Below, piece by piece: positions 6,514 through 7,181 of a stretch of 7,181 nt of DNA. A program made the translations under genes and the position numbers. The notes under the pieces were generated by a model. It saw only the letters and a program-made list of their open reading frames with translations, made no database searches and was not told the DNA's origin. The DNA comes from Planctomycetota bacterium (GTDB taxonomy: Bacteria > Planctomycetota > Phycisphaerae > Sedimentisphaerales > Anaerobacaceae). The stretch is from NCBI GenBank assembly GCA_013202635.1, contig JABMRO010000566.1, positions 1-7,181 of the forward strand. Reading direction: 5' to 3'. The first letter of the stretch is position 1, and each line of letters begins with the position of its first letter.

Positions 6514-7014
6514 ATGAAAGATATATACAGGAACCCGATTTTATATTACATACTCACTCCTGTCATAGTGTGCCTGTGGCCGTTATTAGTCTGGGCGGTA
6601 TATTTGCCGGCCGCGGAAAAAAATAAAGAAGACCAGCAGGCCCAGTTCAGGAAGGCCGAAGCGATAATGATGGAGATTTTAACTCTTGACCCGGACCGCC
6701 GTGAGTTTGCCGATTCCAATGATGTCGATACCGAATTTACTTTTGATAAAGTGGTAGCGATGGTTGCCAGCACGAGCAAAATACCACCGAGCAAGTGCAA
6801 GCTCAATGCAGTAGCGGTCCAAACCTTACGCGGCGAGAAGAGCCAGGGTGCCACGGTAAGTCTCAAGCAGATTGACATAGTCAAATTTTCCGAATTTCTC
6901 TCGACGATTCAACTTCGCTGGGCGAACTTACAGTGCAACCGGGTCAAGCTTACCCAAAAGCCAGGCCTGCCGGATATGTGGGATGTTGACATAGAATTCA
7001 AATATTATTATTAA
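6514..7014 (+). CDS. gspM: GspM/PilO-like assembly platform protein
   Basis: 166-residue single-pass membrane protein. A short cytoplasmic N-terminus (MKDIYRNPIL) precedes one hydrophobic helix (about 11-31). A charged, probably coiled-coil region follows (33-57), then a small alpha/beta domain (about 75-166). That domain has VSLKQIDIVKFSEFLSTIQ followed by strands VKLTQKP and WDVDIEFKYY, consistent with the ferredoxin-like fold of GspM and PilO. The family is poorly conserved in sequence, so the assignment depends on size, topology and position right after gspL, its usual partner. TGAGGA at 6499-6504 lies 9 bases before the ATG, and the gap from gspL is 19 bases. It is the last gene of the operon; a convergent gene and a hairpin follow. 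It could equally be named PilO-like. Confidence 0.7.
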   Translation: MKDIYRNPILYYILTPVIVCLWPLLVWAVYLPAAEKNKEDQQAQFRKAEAIMMEILTLDPDRREFADSNDVDTEFTFDKVVAMVASTSKIPPSKCKLNAVAVQTLRGEKSQGATVSLKQIDIVKFSEFLSTIQLRWANLQCNRVKLTQKPGLPDMWDVDIEFKYYY

Positions 7015-7032
7015 CATTAACGCCCCCCGATA

Positions 7033-7084
7033 GTCAATTGTAAGGGGCCTATACCTAATGAATCAGTATAGGCCCCAAATTGAC
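7033..7084. terminator. Hairpin between convergent genes, likely bidirectional terminator
   Basis: A perfect 11-bp stem (GGGGCCTATAC 7044-7054 with GTATAGGCCCC 7066-7076) closes an 11-base loop. It is extended by an outer 7-bp stem (GTCAATT 7033-7039 with AATTGAC 7078-7084) across a small asymmetric internal loop. It lies 19 bases after the gspM stop and 47 bases beyond the end of the - strand gene. No clear T-run follows on either strand, so it may act as a terminator with Rho, or mainly protect mRNA 3' ends. The structure is certain from sequence; its role is inferred. Confidence 0.65.
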
Positions 7085-7130
7085 AGAAATCAGTTATCTC
7101 AACCACACAATTAATTGCTGCCGGCAGTTT

Positions 7131-7181
7131 TTACGGTGCTGCCGGTGCATACAGACGAATATCATCGAAGAACATCATTCC
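7131..7181 (-). CDS. C-terminus of a probable secreted LamG/concanavalin-like protein (partial)
   Basis: The - strand is open from the window edge to a TAA at 7131-7133, giving the 16 residues GMMFFDDIRLYAPAAP. The FFDDIRLY ending resembles the last beta strand of LamG-like, concanavalin-fold and carbohydrate-binding domains that close many large secreted planctomycete proteins. The gene converges on the T2SS operon with 116 bases between stops. If the resemblance is right, the product is exported and might be a substrate of the neighbouring system. Only 16 residues are visible, so the family call is tentative, although the reading frame and stop are coherent with a terminator-like hairpin downstream. 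Confidence 0.55.
   Translation of the reverse strand, partial: GMMFFDDIRLYAPAAP

Noticed and set aside
7121..7145. CCGGCAG / CTGCCGG inverted repeat spanning the stop codon of the - strand gene
   Set aside because: It has only 7 bp of stem with an 11-base loop and no T-run in the direction of that gene's transcription; the larger hairpin at 7033-7084 is the better terminator candidate.

Overview
The window is one strand-consistent operon for a type II secretion system (T2SS) or closely related pseudopilus machine. The gene order is the canonical gspF-G-H-I-J-K-L-M, all on the + strand from base 2 to 7014. gspF is cut by the left edge of the window, so the usual upstream partners (gspD secretin, gspE ATPase) would lie outside it. 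No gspC, gspN or prepilin peptidase is visible. The last 51 bases hold the 3' end of a convergent gene on the - strand.

The organism is most likely a planctomycete, perhaps of the Phycisphaerae or Sedimentisphaerales type. This is an inference from three things: roughly balanced base composition, divergent Gsp proteins with long low-complexity additions, and a downstream - strand protein ending in FFDDIRLYAPAAP. That ending resembles the C-termini of many secreted LamG-like or concanavalin-like planctomycete proteins. No rRNA or other firm taxonomic marker is present.

Layout: gspF (inner-membrane platform, 2-988); gspG (major pseudopilin, 1010-1450); a 70-base hairpin built of heptanucleotide units (1454-1523), sitting just after the gspG stop and inside the gspH leader; gspH (1440-2048); gspI (2032-2826), carrying an unusual C-terminal half with a MerR/excisionase-like helix-turn-helix signature; gspJ (2841-3677); gspK (3674-4990); gspL (5022-6494); a short gspM-like gene (6514-7014); a 116-base convergent intergenic gap with a strong hairpin (7033-7084); and the end of the - strand gene (7131-7181). 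Several genes overlap (G/H by 11 bases, H/I by 17, J/K by 4) and the others are 14-31 bases apart, which fits one polycistronic mRNA with translational coupling. No promoter is visible; it must lie upstream.

How the parts work together, from knowledge of the family: GspF with GspL and GspM forms the inner-membrane assembly platform that receives force from the cytoplasmic ATPase GspE. GspG polymerises into the pseudopilus, and GspH, I, J and K form its tip, pushing folded periplasmic substrates through the secretin GspD. The two most unusual features are the HTH-like domain on the exported part of GspI and the heptamer hairpin between the major and first minor pseudopilin genes.
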